From positions 4,154,001-4,218,000 of the forward strand of contig NZ_CP064939.1 of assembly GCF_015679185.1 (NCBI RefSeq): a DNA stretch of 64,000 bases. Direction: 5' to 3'. The notes under the pieces were generated by a model that did not search any database, was not told the DNA's origin, and saw only the letters and a list, made by a program, of their open reading frames with translations. This document shows positions 7,958 to 16,532 of this stretch, piece after piece (position 1 is the first letter of the stretch; the number at the start of each line of letters is the position of its first letter). A program made the position numbers and the translations under genes. The DNA is from Pedobacter endophyticus (GTDB lineage: Bacteria; Bacteroidota; Bacteroidia; Sphingobacteriales; Sphingobacteriaceae).

Positions 7958-8389
7958 TAAATAAAGACCGTTATGTGGCTGAGAGTTAAAACGGTAGTAA
8001 CATTCATCATTTTCTTGTGTATTTATTATTAAATAATTAATACTGCTATAATTCTTAATCTCAGAGCTAACAAGTGTAGAAGTTTTATCCAAATTATATA
8101 AATAAACTTTTTCTTTTTGAATTTCTGTTAGGGTTCTCTTGGTAATCCCTTCAATAACTTGCCATAAGCCGATGTAAACACCATCTTTTTCATATATCTT
8201 ATTGTCTTTCGGTAAATATTTTACGTCACTTTTATCGAGCAAGCCTTTGGGCTTCTCTAACATTTCAGCGCTGCTTAAAGGTTTCAGTTCTTTAGTATCA
8301 CTAATTTGTGCCACCCCGCCAACTGTTATTTGCTGTGCCCTTAGCCGAAGGCTTAATAGGCAAAGTATAGATATTAGATAGATTTTCAT
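7868..8389 (-). CDS. Small secreted protein, tandem paralogue 3 of 3
   Basis: Start set at the ATG at 8389 (173 residues) because it then matches its neighbour. The longer frame to 8425 merely reads back into a remnant of the upstream lipoprotein tail. Features are a signal peptide ending LRAQQ, a conserved N-terminal block ITVGGVAQI, a variable middle, and a C-terminal block ending ILKDLLNNAKFKN that is identical to the next paralogue. The central YEKDGVYIGLWQV and the T(K/R)RTL helix are shared. Function is unknown. Length and alternating strands suit a compact periplasmic or surface protein. Being downstream of a secreted metallopeptidase-like lipoprotein, it might neutralise or accompany that protein. 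Confidence 0.75.
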   Translation of the reverse strand: MKIYLISILCLLSLRLRAQQITVGGVAQISDTKELKPLSSAEMLEKPKGLLDKSDVKYLPKDNKIYEKDGVYIGLWQVIEGITKRTLTEIQKEKVYLYNLDKTSTLVSSEIKNYSSINYLIINTQENDECYYRFNSQPHNGLYLNGFIKYKKEDKDKAAAILKDLLNNAKFKN

Positions 8390-8404
8390 ATCATTTTCGA
8401 GTAA

Positions 8405-8482
8405 AATACGGACAAGATATTTCATAATAAAGTCGCCAGTGCCGCCTTAGGCCATGCCAACAGGTTTAAAATCTGTTGAGCC
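8405..8482 (-). pseudogene. Remnant of JAMM-like lipoprotein C-terminus (copy A)
   Basis: On the minus strand this reads GSTDFKPVGMA, a stop, then GGTGDF, matching the last 25 residues of the intact lipoprotein at 9787-10896. The original stop codon is lost, so the frame runs on toward the start of the following small gene. It shows that the duplicated unit carried the tail of the upstream gene. Confidence 0.75.
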
Positions 8483-8550
8483 GCAGCACTCCTAACCCAT
8501 TGAAAACCGTTAATAGAAGAGCAAAATCGCACTGTTCTTTAAACAAGTTT

Positions 8551-8657
8551 GATTTAATAATGAGATGTTAATTTTTAAACTTCGCATTGTTTAACAAATC
8601 TTTTAAAATAGCAGCGGCCTTGTCCTTATCCTCTTTTTTATATTTTATAAAACCATT
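8551..8657. repeat. 107-bp exact direct repeat, copy 2
   Basis: Same sequence as 7851-7957. Upstream flanks (cgttaatagaagagcaaaat at 7808, 8508 and 9210) extend the homology imperfectly to all three paralogues. Confidence 0.9.
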
Positions 8658-9089
8658 AATAGATCGCATATTGTGTGTTTCAGAAAAAAATCGATAGTAG
8701 TATTCTCCCTTATCAATTTCATTTATAATGAAGTACTTAATATTATTATAAGTTTTGATCTCGGAACCAATTACGGCGATCGTGTTTACCAATTTGTAGA
8801 TCCCCTCTAATTCTTTTTGAACTTGTTCAAGTGTCCTTCTCGCATCTCCATCGGTAACCTGCCACAGCCCGATATAAACACCATCTTTTTCATATAAATT
8901 ATTGGCCTTGGGTAAATATTGTACGTCTCTTTCATTGAGCAAACCTTTTGGCTTTTTTAACATTTCAGCGCTGTTTAGAGGCTGCAGTTCTCTAGTTGAA
9001 TTGATTTTTGCTACACCACCAACTGTTATTTGCTGCGCCCTCAGCTCAAGGCTTAATAGGCAAAGCATAGATATTAGATAGATTTTCAT
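8568..9089 (-). CDS. Small secreted protein, tandem paralogue 2 of 3
   Basis: 173 residues with a signal peptide ending LRAQQ. It is nearly identical to the neighbouring paralogue at both ends and divergent between about residues 30 and 145 (for example KLVNTIAVIGSEIKTYNNIK against YNLDKTSTLVSSEIKNYSSI). The conserved core EKDGVYIGLWQV, RRTLEQVQKEL, YYYRFFSETHN and NGFIKYKKEDKDKA suggests one fold with a diversified face. The 5' flank contains a remnant of the lipoprotein gene tail. Function is unknown; an immunity-like role is a hypothesis based on arrangement only. Confidence 0.75.
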   Translation of the reverse strand: MKIYLISMLCLLSLELRAQQITVGGVAKINSTRELQPLNSAEMLKKPKGLLNERDVQYLPKANNLYEKDGVYIGLWQVTDGDARRTLEQVQKELEGIYKLVNTIAVIGSEIKTYNNIKYFIINEIDKGEYYYRFFSETHNMRSINGFIKYKKEDKDKAAAILKDLLNNAKFKN

Positions 9090-9105
9090 ATTATTTCGAG
9101 TTAAA

Positions 9106-9183
9106 TTATGGACATGATATTTCTATAACAAAGTCGCCGGTACCGCCGTAGGCCATACCAACAGGTTTAAAATCTGTTGAGCC
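9106..9183 (-). pseudogene. Remnant of JAMM-like lipoprotein C-terminus (copy B)
   Basis: Minus-strand reading gives GSTDFKPVGMAYGGTGDF followed by VIEISCP and a stop, 23 of 25 residues identical to the intact lipoprotein end. It is immediately followed by paralogue 2, just as the intact gene is followed by paralogue 1. Beyond this the reading frame is lost. Confidence 0.85.
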
Positions 9184-9253
9184 GACAGCAGTCCTAACCC
9201 ATTGAAAACCGTTAATAGAAGAGCAAAATCACATTGCTTATTTAATAATAATT

Positions 9254-9769
9254 CTACTGTTTAAACTGTAGATTGCTAAGTAACTCTGCTAGAATAGTAG
9301 TTGCGTTGTCCTTATCTCCATTTTTATATTTAACAAAACCGTTAATTAATCGATTATTGTGGGCCTCAGAGATAATGCGATAATAATATTCATTGTCTTC
9401 TTTTGTTTGTAAGATCAAATATTTTACTCCGTTGTGCATTTTGATTTCAGAAGTAATTACTAGGAAAGTTTTAGAGAGTTTATATACCTCAATTAATTCA
9501 GCACGAATCTCCTCAAGTGTCCTTTTAGAAGAGCCTTGTTCAATTCCCCATAAACCAACGGCAGCCCCATTCTTTTCGTATAGGGTTTTAGGTGTCGAAC
9601 CTATGTCGCTTTTTGTAATCAGACTGTTAGGATTTGCCAATATTTGTACATTTTTTAATTGCTTAGCATCCTTAGGTAGATTGATTTGTGCCACATCACC
9701 AACTGCTAGTTTTTGTGCCTTTAACCCTATGTTAAGCAAGCAAAGTATAAGTATTAAATAAGTTTTCAT
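9254..9769 (-). CDS. Small secreted protein, tandem paralogue 1 of 3
   Basis: 171 residues, the most divergent of the three, with a signal peptide ending LKAQK. It shares the architecture AVGDVAQI, YEKNGAAVGLWGIEQG, KRTLEEIRAELIEVYKL, YYYRIISEAHNNRLINGF and a C-terminal LAELLSNLQFKQ. It starts 17 bases after the stop of the lipoprotein gene and is probably co-transcribed with it, making it the likely ancestral partner. The other two copies then arose by tandem duplication that dragged along the lipoprotein tail. No function is known to me. Confidence 0.78.
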   Translation of the reverse strand: MKTYLILILCLLNIGLKAQKLAVGDVAQINLPKDAKQLKNVQILANPNSLITKSDIGSTPKTLYEKNGAAVGLWGIEQGSSKRTLEEIRAELIEVYKLSKTFLVITSEIKMHNGVKYLILQTKEDNEYYYRIISEAHNNRLINGFVKYKNGDKDNATTILAELLSNLQFKQ

Positions 9770-9786
9770 TTTTTCTTCGCGTTAAA

Positions 9787-10896
9787 TTATGGACATAATA
9801 TTTCTATAACAAAGTCGCCGGTGCCGCCGTAGGCCATACCAACAGGTTTAAAATTTGTTGAGCCAGCAGGTGCCTTGTACAGATTAATGGCCTCACCGAA
9901 TAGGCTCAAAAGTGCATGCTCCGAGCTGCCATGTTCCGTGGTAAGCCTTATGTAATTGGCATTAAACCCAGCTTCATCTGCCTTAAACTCGAAGTATAAC
10001 TTTTCGAGCGCTTGCCAGTTATTTACGGTAATTACATAAGTATGTAAGGAGGCAACCACTGTTACGAATACGTTCGACCTAAAAAAGTTCCTTTCCTCTG
10101 TGCTGGCGTTGCGAAGGGCCGGTACATTAATGTTGCTTACTAGCCAAATTGCGTCAGCCGGAGAGGGCGCCGAATTGCTCGGATGCCCGTGTGAAACGCC
10201 AACGGTAAAGCCATCGGTAGTGCTCCAGGTAAATTTTGGGTTAAAATTGTTGGTTGCGTTATCAGTTCTGACCGTAGTACTTTTATATGGCGAAAAAGAG
10301 GTAGGGGCTACCAATTTAACTTCGGCGCCATATTCTACACTGGTGTTGGTTGTTTTTGTTAGTATGGTAGAATTTTGTGCAGCGATTATGCTATCGCGGG
10401 CCATGTTGCCTACCAACATCTTTTGGAAACATGGATCTATTAAAGCCATATAGCCGTCATCGCCAGGACATAGTTGATAGGGCTCATACACTGTTGGCGG
10501 ATAATAGTTAAACCCGGCACCAGTAACCAACTGAAAAGCATTGTTCTGTGCGCTTTGATAGGCATTTAAAGCTTGTTGATAACTTAAGTATAAGATACTT
10601 GCCGCTTTACTCAACTCTTCTTCAACAGAGCGGGCAATTCGATCTAAAAGCTGCGGATCGGTGCCAGCCGGATATCCAATGGTGTATTCTATAGATGGAT
10701 AATAATAGTAACAGAACTTTGGCGGTACCCCTACCGCCATTAATTTATCTATATTATTTTGAAGTATGTGTTTATCTGGCCGATAAGTCGATTTTAGAAA
10801 GTTGAGTGCCTTTTCTGGTTCCTTTTTGCACGATCCTACAAATAAAAACAGCAATAGAAACGATAGCGAACCGAATGTATTATAAAAATTTTTCAT
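9787..10896 (-). CDS. Lipoprotein with JAMM-like metallopeptidase motif
   Basis: A 369-residue lipoprotein: signal peptide with lipobox FVGSC (Cys23), a helical Gln/Ala-rich segment around 85-125, and a C-terminal region from about 185. There EYGAEVKL supplies candidate glutamates and HGHPSNSAPSPADAIW (236-251) resembles the JAMM/MPN+ zinc signature H-x-H-P...P-S-x-x-D, with one residue fewer between the second His and Ser than usual. Such domains occur in Bacteroidota exported toxins and peptidases. The extreme C-terminus (FKPVGMAYGGTGDFVIEI) is the part repeated as remnants downstream. Substrate and role are unknown. With the following small secreted paralogues it resembles an effector plus immunity-type array. 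Confidence 0.7.
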   Translation of the reverse strand: MKNFYNTFGSLSFLLLFLFVGSCKKEPEKALNFLKSTYRPDKHILQNNIDKLMAVGVPPKFCYYYYPSIEYTIGYPAGTDPQLLDRIARSVEEELSKAASILYLSYQQALNAYQSAQNNAFQLVTGAGFNYYPPTVYEPYQLCPGDDGYMALIDPCFQKMLVGNMARDSIIAAQNSTILTKTTNTSVEYGAEVKLVAPTSFSPYKSTTVRTDNATNNFNPKFTWSTTDGFTVGVSHGHPSNSAPSPADAIWLVSNINVPALRNASTEERNFFRSNVFVTVVASLHTYVITVNNWQALEKLYFEFKADEAGFNANYIRLTTEHGSSEHALLSLFGEAINLYKAPAGSTNFKPVGMAYGGTGDFVIEILCP

Positions 10897-11080
10897 AAAG
10901 AAAAAATAGATTATTTTCTAATATACGATTTTTTAAACAAATTAGGAATAAAAAAGCCTTAAATTGTTGGTTTTCTTTTTTTTATAATTACAAAATGCTC
11001 GCCGGCTTCGGGCGTTTTAATTTTTCATGCGCTAATTTTCCTATATATTGGTATATTGAACGCTCAATTAAAATCAAAAA

Positions 11081-11740
11081 ATGAAAAAGTCATTTCTAAC
11101 CATCCTCATTCTTCATTTATTTATTCTAACTTCTTTTGCTCAAAAAAATCCACCGTTTTGGGATGACGTGCAAACCATAAAAAAGTACGACCGGATGTAT
11201 AAGCCGCCGGTTAGTCCTGTGCTCTTCGTTGGAAGTTCCTCGATAAGAAAATGGGACGATCTTACCCAGGTTTTCGCAAAATATAATGCACTAAACCGAG
11301 GCGTCGGCGGAGCGGTAATTAACGACATTACTTTTTACTTAAACGATATTGTATTTCCGTACCAACCCAAGCAAATTGTGCTTTATGTGGGCGAAAACGA
11401 TTTACCGAACGAAGACGTTACACCCGATACGGTTCTGAACAGAACAAAGGTTTTGTTTAAGGCCATCAGGGCGAAATTGCCAAACGTCCCCATTGTTTAT
11501 ATCGCTATGAAACCAAGCCCGAGCAGGGAGAAGTTCAGGGAAAAAGCAGAAGCCTCGAACGCATTAATTCAGAAATTTTTAGCTGGCGATGCCAATACAA
11601 CTTTTGTAGACATTTATCCGTTAATGTTAACCAAAGATGGAAAACTAAGACCAGAGTTATTTGTGAAAGATATGCTGCACATGAATGCCGATGGTTATGC
11701 AATTTGGCGAAAAGCCGTTGAAAAATACCTCATTAAATAA
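11081..11740 (+). CDS. Secreted SGNH/GDSL-family hydrolase
   Basis: 219 residues with a signal peptide (1-20, ending SFAQ). The SGNH blocks are all visible: block I FVGSSSIRKW (nucleophile Ser53), block II RGVGG (73-77), block III GENDLP (104-109) and block V DMLHMN with the catalytic Asp/His near the C-terminus. It has the usual size for single-domain periplasmic esterases acting on lipids or acetylated glycans. The substrate cannot be read from the sequence. It is separated by about 60 bp from the cytochrome gene downstream and may share its transcript. Confidence 0.88.
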   Translation: MKKSFLTILILHLFILTSFAQKNPPFWDDVQTIKKYDRMYKPPVSPVLFVGSSSIRKWDDLTQVFAKYNALNRGVGGAVINDITFYLNDIVFPYQPKQIVLYVGENDLPNEDVTPDTVLNRTKVLFKAIRAKLPNVPIVYIAMKPSPSREKFREKAEASNALIQKFLAGDANTTFVDIYPLMLTKDGKLRPELFVKDMLHMNADGYAIWRKAVEKYLIK

Positions 11741-11802
11741 ATCTTAATCTTTTAGGGATTTTGGCTATCTTCAAGTTTTAAAAAGCTAACCAAATCCCTA
11801 TT

Positions 11803-13002
11803 TTGAAAGGCCCAAAACGCATTCTCCTAATTTTAGGCGCATTCTCTGCTGTAATAGTCATCCTATCGAGGTGTATGACTGCGGCTGATAAACTGCCAGA
11901 CGATATTCGGGGCGAGGCTTATGCAGGAGCAGCAAGCTGTAAAACGTGCCATCAATCACTATCAGCCGATTATGCGCACAGCCCACACGGATTAACTTCG
12001 CAGAAAGTGAACGACAGCGATTTAACGGGTGTTTTTCCTCCAGATTCTAATTCATTTTCGCTCAATGCCAACGAAAAAGTTGTTGTTGAAAAACGAAAGG
12101 GAGGTTTTTATCAGGTAGCCTATAAAGATGGCGTGGCTGTTAGGGCCGAACGATTCGATATGCAGTTCGGTTCGGGCGAAAAGGCTTACACTTACGCCTA
12201 TTGGCGAGGCAAAAAGCTATATGAGCTCCCGCTATCTTATTTTGCGGCCATTAACAATTGGGCAATCAGCCCTGGCTTTCCGGCACACATGTTTTATTAC
12301 GATCGCGGCATTACAAGTCGCTGTTTAGAGTGCCACGGTTCGTTTGTAGAAAAGGAACTCAAGCACGAGTCGACATTTTCTATGAATGAGGAGATGAAGC
12401 AGGGCTCGATAATTTATGGTATCGATTGCGAACGTTGCCATGGCCCGGCAAAACAACACGTTGTTTTTCATACCGAAAACCCGGAAGAAAAAACAGCTAA
12501 ATACATTACCATTTTTAAAACGCTAAGCAGGAAGCAGAAAATGGATGCCTGCGGAGTTTGCCATTCGGGCAATACGCTAATGGCGCAAAAATCTGTTTTT
12601 GAGTTTAAGCCGGGCGATGACATTGACAAATATTACGTGCAGGATTTTGTTGGCTTCGGAGGCGGCAAGCCCGATGTTCATGGCAACCAAACCACCATGC
12701 TAACAGGGAGCAACTGCTACATAAAAAGCAATAACATGACTTGCCAATCGTGCCACAATACGCACGAAAATATAAAAGGCAACCTGGCGATATATTCGCA
12801 ACGTTGTATAAACTGTCATAAAACAACCAATCACAGTGAAGAAACCCTATCCAGAGGCGTTTTGGCCGCCAATTGCATCGATTGTCATATGCCCAAAGAA
12901 TCCTCTAAACTGATTTCATTTAAACAGGCTACTAAAAACGAGGCAAGTGCATATCTGTTAAGATCGCATCATATTGGCATTTATCCTGCTGAGCGTAAAT
13001 AA
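11803..13002 (+). CDS. Heptahaem cytochrome c-type protein
   Basis: 399 residues starting at TTG, since no ATG precedes the N-terminal hydrophobic signal (about residues 6-22). Seven CxxCH haem sites are present: CKTCH 46, CLECH 174, CERCH 209, CGVCH 250, CQSCH 314, CINCH 335 and CIDCH 358. A haem-free insert of about 120 residues follows the first. The protein is exported and probably periplasmic or membrane-attached (ILSRC is a poor lipobox). It resembles the multihaem c554/c3-like proteins often seen beside DUF4249 or TonB genes in Bacteroidota. It is followed by a TonB receptor and a DUF4249 lipoprotein. The electron acceptor or substrate is unknown. Confidence 0.88.
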   Translation: MKGPKRILLILGAFSAVIVILSRCMTAADKLPDDIRGEAYAGAASCKTCHQSLSADYAHSPHGLTSQKVNDSDLTGVFPPDSNSFSLNANEKVVVEKRKGGFYQVAYKDGVAVRAERFDMQFGSGEKAYTYAYWRGKKLYELPLSYFAAINNWAISPGFPAHMFYYDRGITSRCLECHGSFVEKELKHESTFSMNEEMKQGSIIYGIDCERCHGPAKQHVVFHTENPEEKTAKYITIFKTLSRKQKMDACGVCHSGNTLMAQKSVFEFKPGDDIDKYYVQDFVGFGGGKPDVHGNQTTMLTGSNCYIKSNNMTCQSCHNTHENIKGNLAIYSQRCINCHKTTNHSEETLSRGVLAANCIDCHMPKESSKLISFKQATKNEASAYLLRSHHIGIYPAERK

Positions 13003-13057
13003 CTAAGATGGTAATTCGTACATTTGATTCCATTTACAAAAATCAGATCGAGCAAGT

Positions 13058-15382
13058 ATGCCCAACAAAAATTATTTAGCCGTACTCTTCCTTATTGTAT
13101 TCCATTTTTCTGTTTTTGCACAAAACAAGTTCACGCTAAGCGGAACGGTGAGAGACGCAAGTACCGGCGAAACACTCATTGGGGCAACGGTTCGCATTAC
13201 AGGCGCCACTACAGCGGCAGGTTTAACCAATGCTTACGGCTATTTTGCGCTTACTCAACCCGCCGGTAGCTACACCGTGGCCATAAGTTACACTGGTTAT
13301 GCAACAACGAGCAAAACAATTAATTTAGATAAGGATTTAAAACTGAACACGGAGCTTAGGGCGGCGAACGATTTGGCAGAAGTAACGGTAAGTGCCAGTA
13401 ACCGAAAAAACGAGAACGTTAAAAGTGCACAAATGGGTCTGGAAAAGGTGGATATGCAATCTTTAAATAGCATTCCTGTTTTGCTGGGCGAAAAAGATGT
13501 GCTCAAAACCATTCAATTGCTTCCCGGTGTAAAATCGGGAGGAGAGGGCAATACTGGCTTTTATGTTCGGGGCGGAGCAGCCGATCAGAACCTGATCTTA
13601 CTTGATGAAGCGGTAGTTTATAATTCATCACACTTACTGGGTTTCTTTTCTACTTTCAATGCCGATGCCATCAAAGATGTTAGCCTCTATAAAGGCGGAA
13701 TGCCAGCGCAGTACGGTGGTCGTTTATCGTCGGTTTTGGATGTTAAAATGGACGACGGCAATAACAAAGAATATCAGTTTCAAGGCGGTATTGGCTTAAT
13801 TGCCTCACGTTTTAAGGCCGAAGGACCAATTGTAAAAGATCGTGGCTCTTTTATGGTCAGCTTTAGGCGAACGTATATCGACTTGTTTTTAAGGGCTTCG
13901 CCTGATTCATCGATCAATGGCAGTACTTTGAACTTTTATGATATCAACGCCAAGGCGAATTATAAGATCGATGATAAAAACACCATTTATATTTCGGGCT
14001 ATTTTGGCAAGGACAATATCGGCGTGAAAGATCTGTTTGAAAATAACTGGGGAAATGTAACCACAACGATCAGGTTAAACCACATTTTTAACGACAGGTT
14101 ATTTTCCAATACATCGCTAATTTATAACAACTACAATTATACTGTTCGGCTGCTAAGTGATGCGACAAAGTTTAAAGCCACATCGTTGGTTCGCGATTTC
14201 AATTTAAAAGAAGATTTTCAATATTTCAGCAATAAGCACATTTTGAGGTTTGGCCTTAACGCAACACAGCATCGCATTTCGCCAATTGCCATTACAACCA
14301 ACCAGGAGTCGCAGGTGAATCCGCTCACGCAGGAAAAACGGTACGGACTAGAATCTGCAGCTTATATTTCTGACGAGTGGGCGGTAAACGAAAAGCTCAA
14401 CTTGCTGTATGGGGTTCGATTAGCGGCCTTTTCGTTAATGGGGCCGGGTAATTTTAGTACTTATGATGCGGCAGGAAACACAACTTCGACAGAAAGTGTA
14501 GGCAGTGGGAAATTTTATAAAACTTATCTGAACCTCGAGCCGCGTTTCTCGGTAAGCTACCTCTTTAACGATGAAAATTCCATCAAGGCATCGTACAACA
14601 GAAATACGCAAAATATCCATATTTTAACCAATGCTACCTCCAGTTCGCCAACCGATCAGTACGTGCTTAGCAGCAATAACATTAAGCCAGAAATTGCCGA
14701 TCAAATTGCAATTGGGTATTTTAAGAACCTGAAGGAAAACAATTACGAATTTTCTGGCGAGATTTACTACAAATGGCTGCAAAATCAAATCGACTATAAA
14801 AACGCGGCCCAGCTATTGGCCAACTCAAATGTAGAATCGGAATTGCTTTACGGCGTTGGCCGGGCCTATGGCATGGAACTGTTCTTCAAGAAAAAATTTG
14901 GCAGGCTAAATGGTTGGGTCGGCTATACCTTATCGCGAACGGAACGGAAGTTTGCGCAACTGAACAACGGCAATTATTTCCCTTCGAGGCAAGATCGTAC
15001 CCACGATGTTTCGGTTGTTGGAATCTACAATTTGAATAAACGGTGGACGTTTTCATCGAGCTTCATTTACAGCACGGGCAACGCGGTAACGTTTCCGGCA
15101 GGAAAATATGGCATTGGCGGACAAACCGCGTACTATTACACCCAGCGTAATGCGGGCAGAATGCCTTATAACATGCGGTTGGATTTAAGCGCTACACTTG
15201 AGGGGAAAAACCGGGGTAAATATCATTCGAGCTGGAACTTTGGAGTGTACAATGCCCTTGCTCGAAAAAACCCGTATTCCATTGAGTTTATTGATGACCC
15301 GAACGACCCGACTAAAACGGTGGCAGAGCAAACCTCGCTTTTTGGACTTATTCCTTCAGTTACCTGGAACTTTAAATTTTAA
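13058..15382 (+). CDS. TonB-dependent receptor with carboxypeptidase-like N-domain
   Basis: 774 residues. A signal peptide (to FAQ, about 22) is followed by a CarboxypepD_reg-like beta-sandwich (LSGTVRDASTGETLIGATV to about 105), a plug domain (about 120-230, with GGEGNTGFYVRGGAADQNL and GGMPAQYGGRLSSVLDVKM) and a long outer-membrane beta-barrel ending in an aromatic residue (WNFKF). It is smaller than SusC-type porins and fits the FecA/CirA-like receptors that pair with DUF4249 lipoproteins. The DUF4249 gene begins two bases after its stop. The ligand is unknown; the upstream multihaem cytochrome hints at metal or haem chemistry but does not prove it. Confidence 0.92.
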   Translation: MPNKNYLAVLFLIVFHFSVFAQNKFTLSGTVRDASTGETLIGATVRITGATTAAGLTNAYGYFALTQPAGSYTVAISYTGYATTSKTINLDKDLKLNTELRAANDLAEVTVSASNRKNENVKSAQMGLEKVDMQSLNSIPVLLGEKDVLKTIQLLPGVKSGGEGNTGFYVRGGAADQNLILLDEAVVYNSSHLLGFFSTFNADAIKDVSLYKGGMPAQYGGRLSSVLDVKMDDGNNKEYQFQGGIGLIASRFKAEGPIVKDRGSFMVSFRRTYIDLFLRASPDSSINGSTLNFYDINAKANYKIDDKNTIYISGYFGKDNIGVKDLFENNWGNVTTTIRLNHIFNDRLFSNTSLIYNNYNYTVRLLSDATKFKATSLVRDFNLKEDFQYFSNKHILRFGLNATQHRISPIAITTNQESQVNPLTQEKRYGLESAAYISDEWAVNEKLNLLYGVRLAAFSLMGPGNFSTYDAAGNTTSTESVGSGKFYKTYLNLEPRFSVSYLFNDENSIKASYNRNTQNIHILTNATSSSPTDQYVLSSNNIKPEIADQIAIGYFKNLKENNYEFSGEIYYKWLQNQIDYKNAAQLLANSNVESELLYGVGRAYGMELFFKKKFGRLNGWVGYTLSRTERKFAQLNNGNYFPSRQDRTHDVSVVGIYNLNKRWTFSSSFIYSTGNAVTFPAGKYGIGGQTAYYYTQRNAGRMPYNMRLDLSATLEGKNRGKYHSSWNFGVYNALARKNPYSIEFIDDPNDPTKTVAEQTSLFGLIPSVTWNFKF

Positions 15383-15384
15383 CG

Positions 15385-16188
15385 ATGAAAAAAATAGTAT
15401 ACATCGCACTTTTTGCACTTTCGTTTTTGGGGTGTAAGAAAATCATCAGCATCGATACCGAAAACGCCGCTGCGCAAATCGTTATTGAGGGGAAAATTAA
15501 TGATCGTTTAGCCGATCAACAAATCAAGATCACAAAAAGTGTGGGCTACACCGAGGCGAGTGTGTTTCCGGCAGTTTCGGGCGCTGCAGTAAAAGTTACT
15601 GACAGTAAAGGTGTTAAATACATTTTTACCGAAACATCGCCGGGTGTTTATACCAGCAGGATGAAAGGGGTGTACGGCGTTACCTATACCATGAACGTTG
15701 CGGCAGAAGGTAAAAACTACACAGCCAGTTCAAAAATGCCCAACTTCGTTAAAATCGATTCGATTGGTATTATTAACAACTCATTCTTTGGTAACGAAGT
15801 TAAAACAACTGCCGCATATTTAGTAGACCCCGAAGATGAAGCCAATTTTTACCGCTTCACCCTGAACAAAAACGGGATAAATTCAAAAGGCATTTACGTA
15901 AATAACGATCGACTTACGAATGGCAATAAGTTGCGCATTCAACTGTTTTTTGATAGCGGCAGTGATGACGACGATGAAGATGATCTGGTAAGCGGAGACA
16001 AGGTAGCTGTTGAAATGGAAAGCATTGATAGCAATATTTTCGATTATTGGTATGCTTTAAGTGGTCAGGCGGGTAGAGGGCCAAATCAGGGCACAACGCC
16101 AGCAAACCCAACCTCTAACATTTCCAATAATGCGCTGGGGTATTTCAGTGCTAACACCTACCAAAAAATAACGGCAACGGTAAAGTAG
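15385..16188 (+). CDS. DUF4249 lipoprotein, partner of the TonB receptor
   Basis: 267 residues; signal peptide with lipobox FLGC (Cys17), then the DUF4249 start IVIEGKINDR and repeated beta-strand segments, with an Asp/Glu-rich run (SGSDDDDEDD) near residue 190 that could bind metal. It starts two bases after the receptor stop, so it is co-transcribed. By analogy with SusD-like lids it probably sits on the outer leaflet and helps substrate capture. It is somewhat shorter than some family members but looks complete. Confidence 0.88.
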   Translation: MKKIVYIALFALSFLGCKKIISIDTENAAAQIVIEGKINDRLADQQIKITKSVGYTEASVFPAVSGAAVKVTDSKGVKYIFTETSPGVYTSRMKGVYGVTYTMNVAAEGKNYTASSKMPNFVKIDSIGIINNSFFGNEVKTTAAYLVDPEDEANFYRFTLNKNGINSKGIYVNNDRLTNGNKLRIQLFFDSGSDDDDEDDLVSGDKVAVEMESIDSNIFDYWYALSGQAGRGPNQGTTPANPTSNISNNALGYFSANTYQKITATVK

Positions 16189-16250
16189 GGCAATTTGTAG
16201 ATCAATAGGTCTACAAAATGTTGTCTGCATAGAGGCTGTCTCCAAATTAA

Positions 16251-16398
16251 ATCCGATAGCTATCGGATTCGCCTTGCGTTTGATAACCTCTCCCTATCAA
16301 CGTTTGGGTTAAAAACAATGCCTTTGCTTTCCCTTCCGACTTCTTCGGAAGGGATGTACAGACAGAGCAAAAACCACCGGCATTAAAAGGGAGAGGTT
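16251..16398. repeat. Intergenic palindromic element
   Basis: It contains an 18-bp perfect palindrome ATCCGATAGCTATCGGAT (16251-16268), then arms AACCTCTCCCT (16285-16295) and AGGGAGAGGTT (16388-16398) enclosing a second hairpin TCCCTTCCGA/TCGGAAGGGA (16330-16354). The same 18-mer recurs at 53912-53929, and its core TAGCTATCGGAT recurs near 30576. It fills the 340-bp gap between the DUF4249 gene and the dehydrogenase. Confidence 0.8.
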
Positions 16399-16532
16399 TA
16401 AGGCGCCAAATAAATTCTGAGCTTATGGTGTCGTTTTGCTTTTTGAGATAGCCTCCAATAACAAACACATCGTCGGTACAATCCATTCTTTATTTATAAA
16501 AAACACCTTCAACTTTTTACTGTTAATTAAAC

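Noticed and set aside
8390..8425. Upstream extension of the third small paralogue
   Set aside because: The extra 12 residues come from the lipoprotein-tail remnant; the ATG at 8389 matches the other paralogues.
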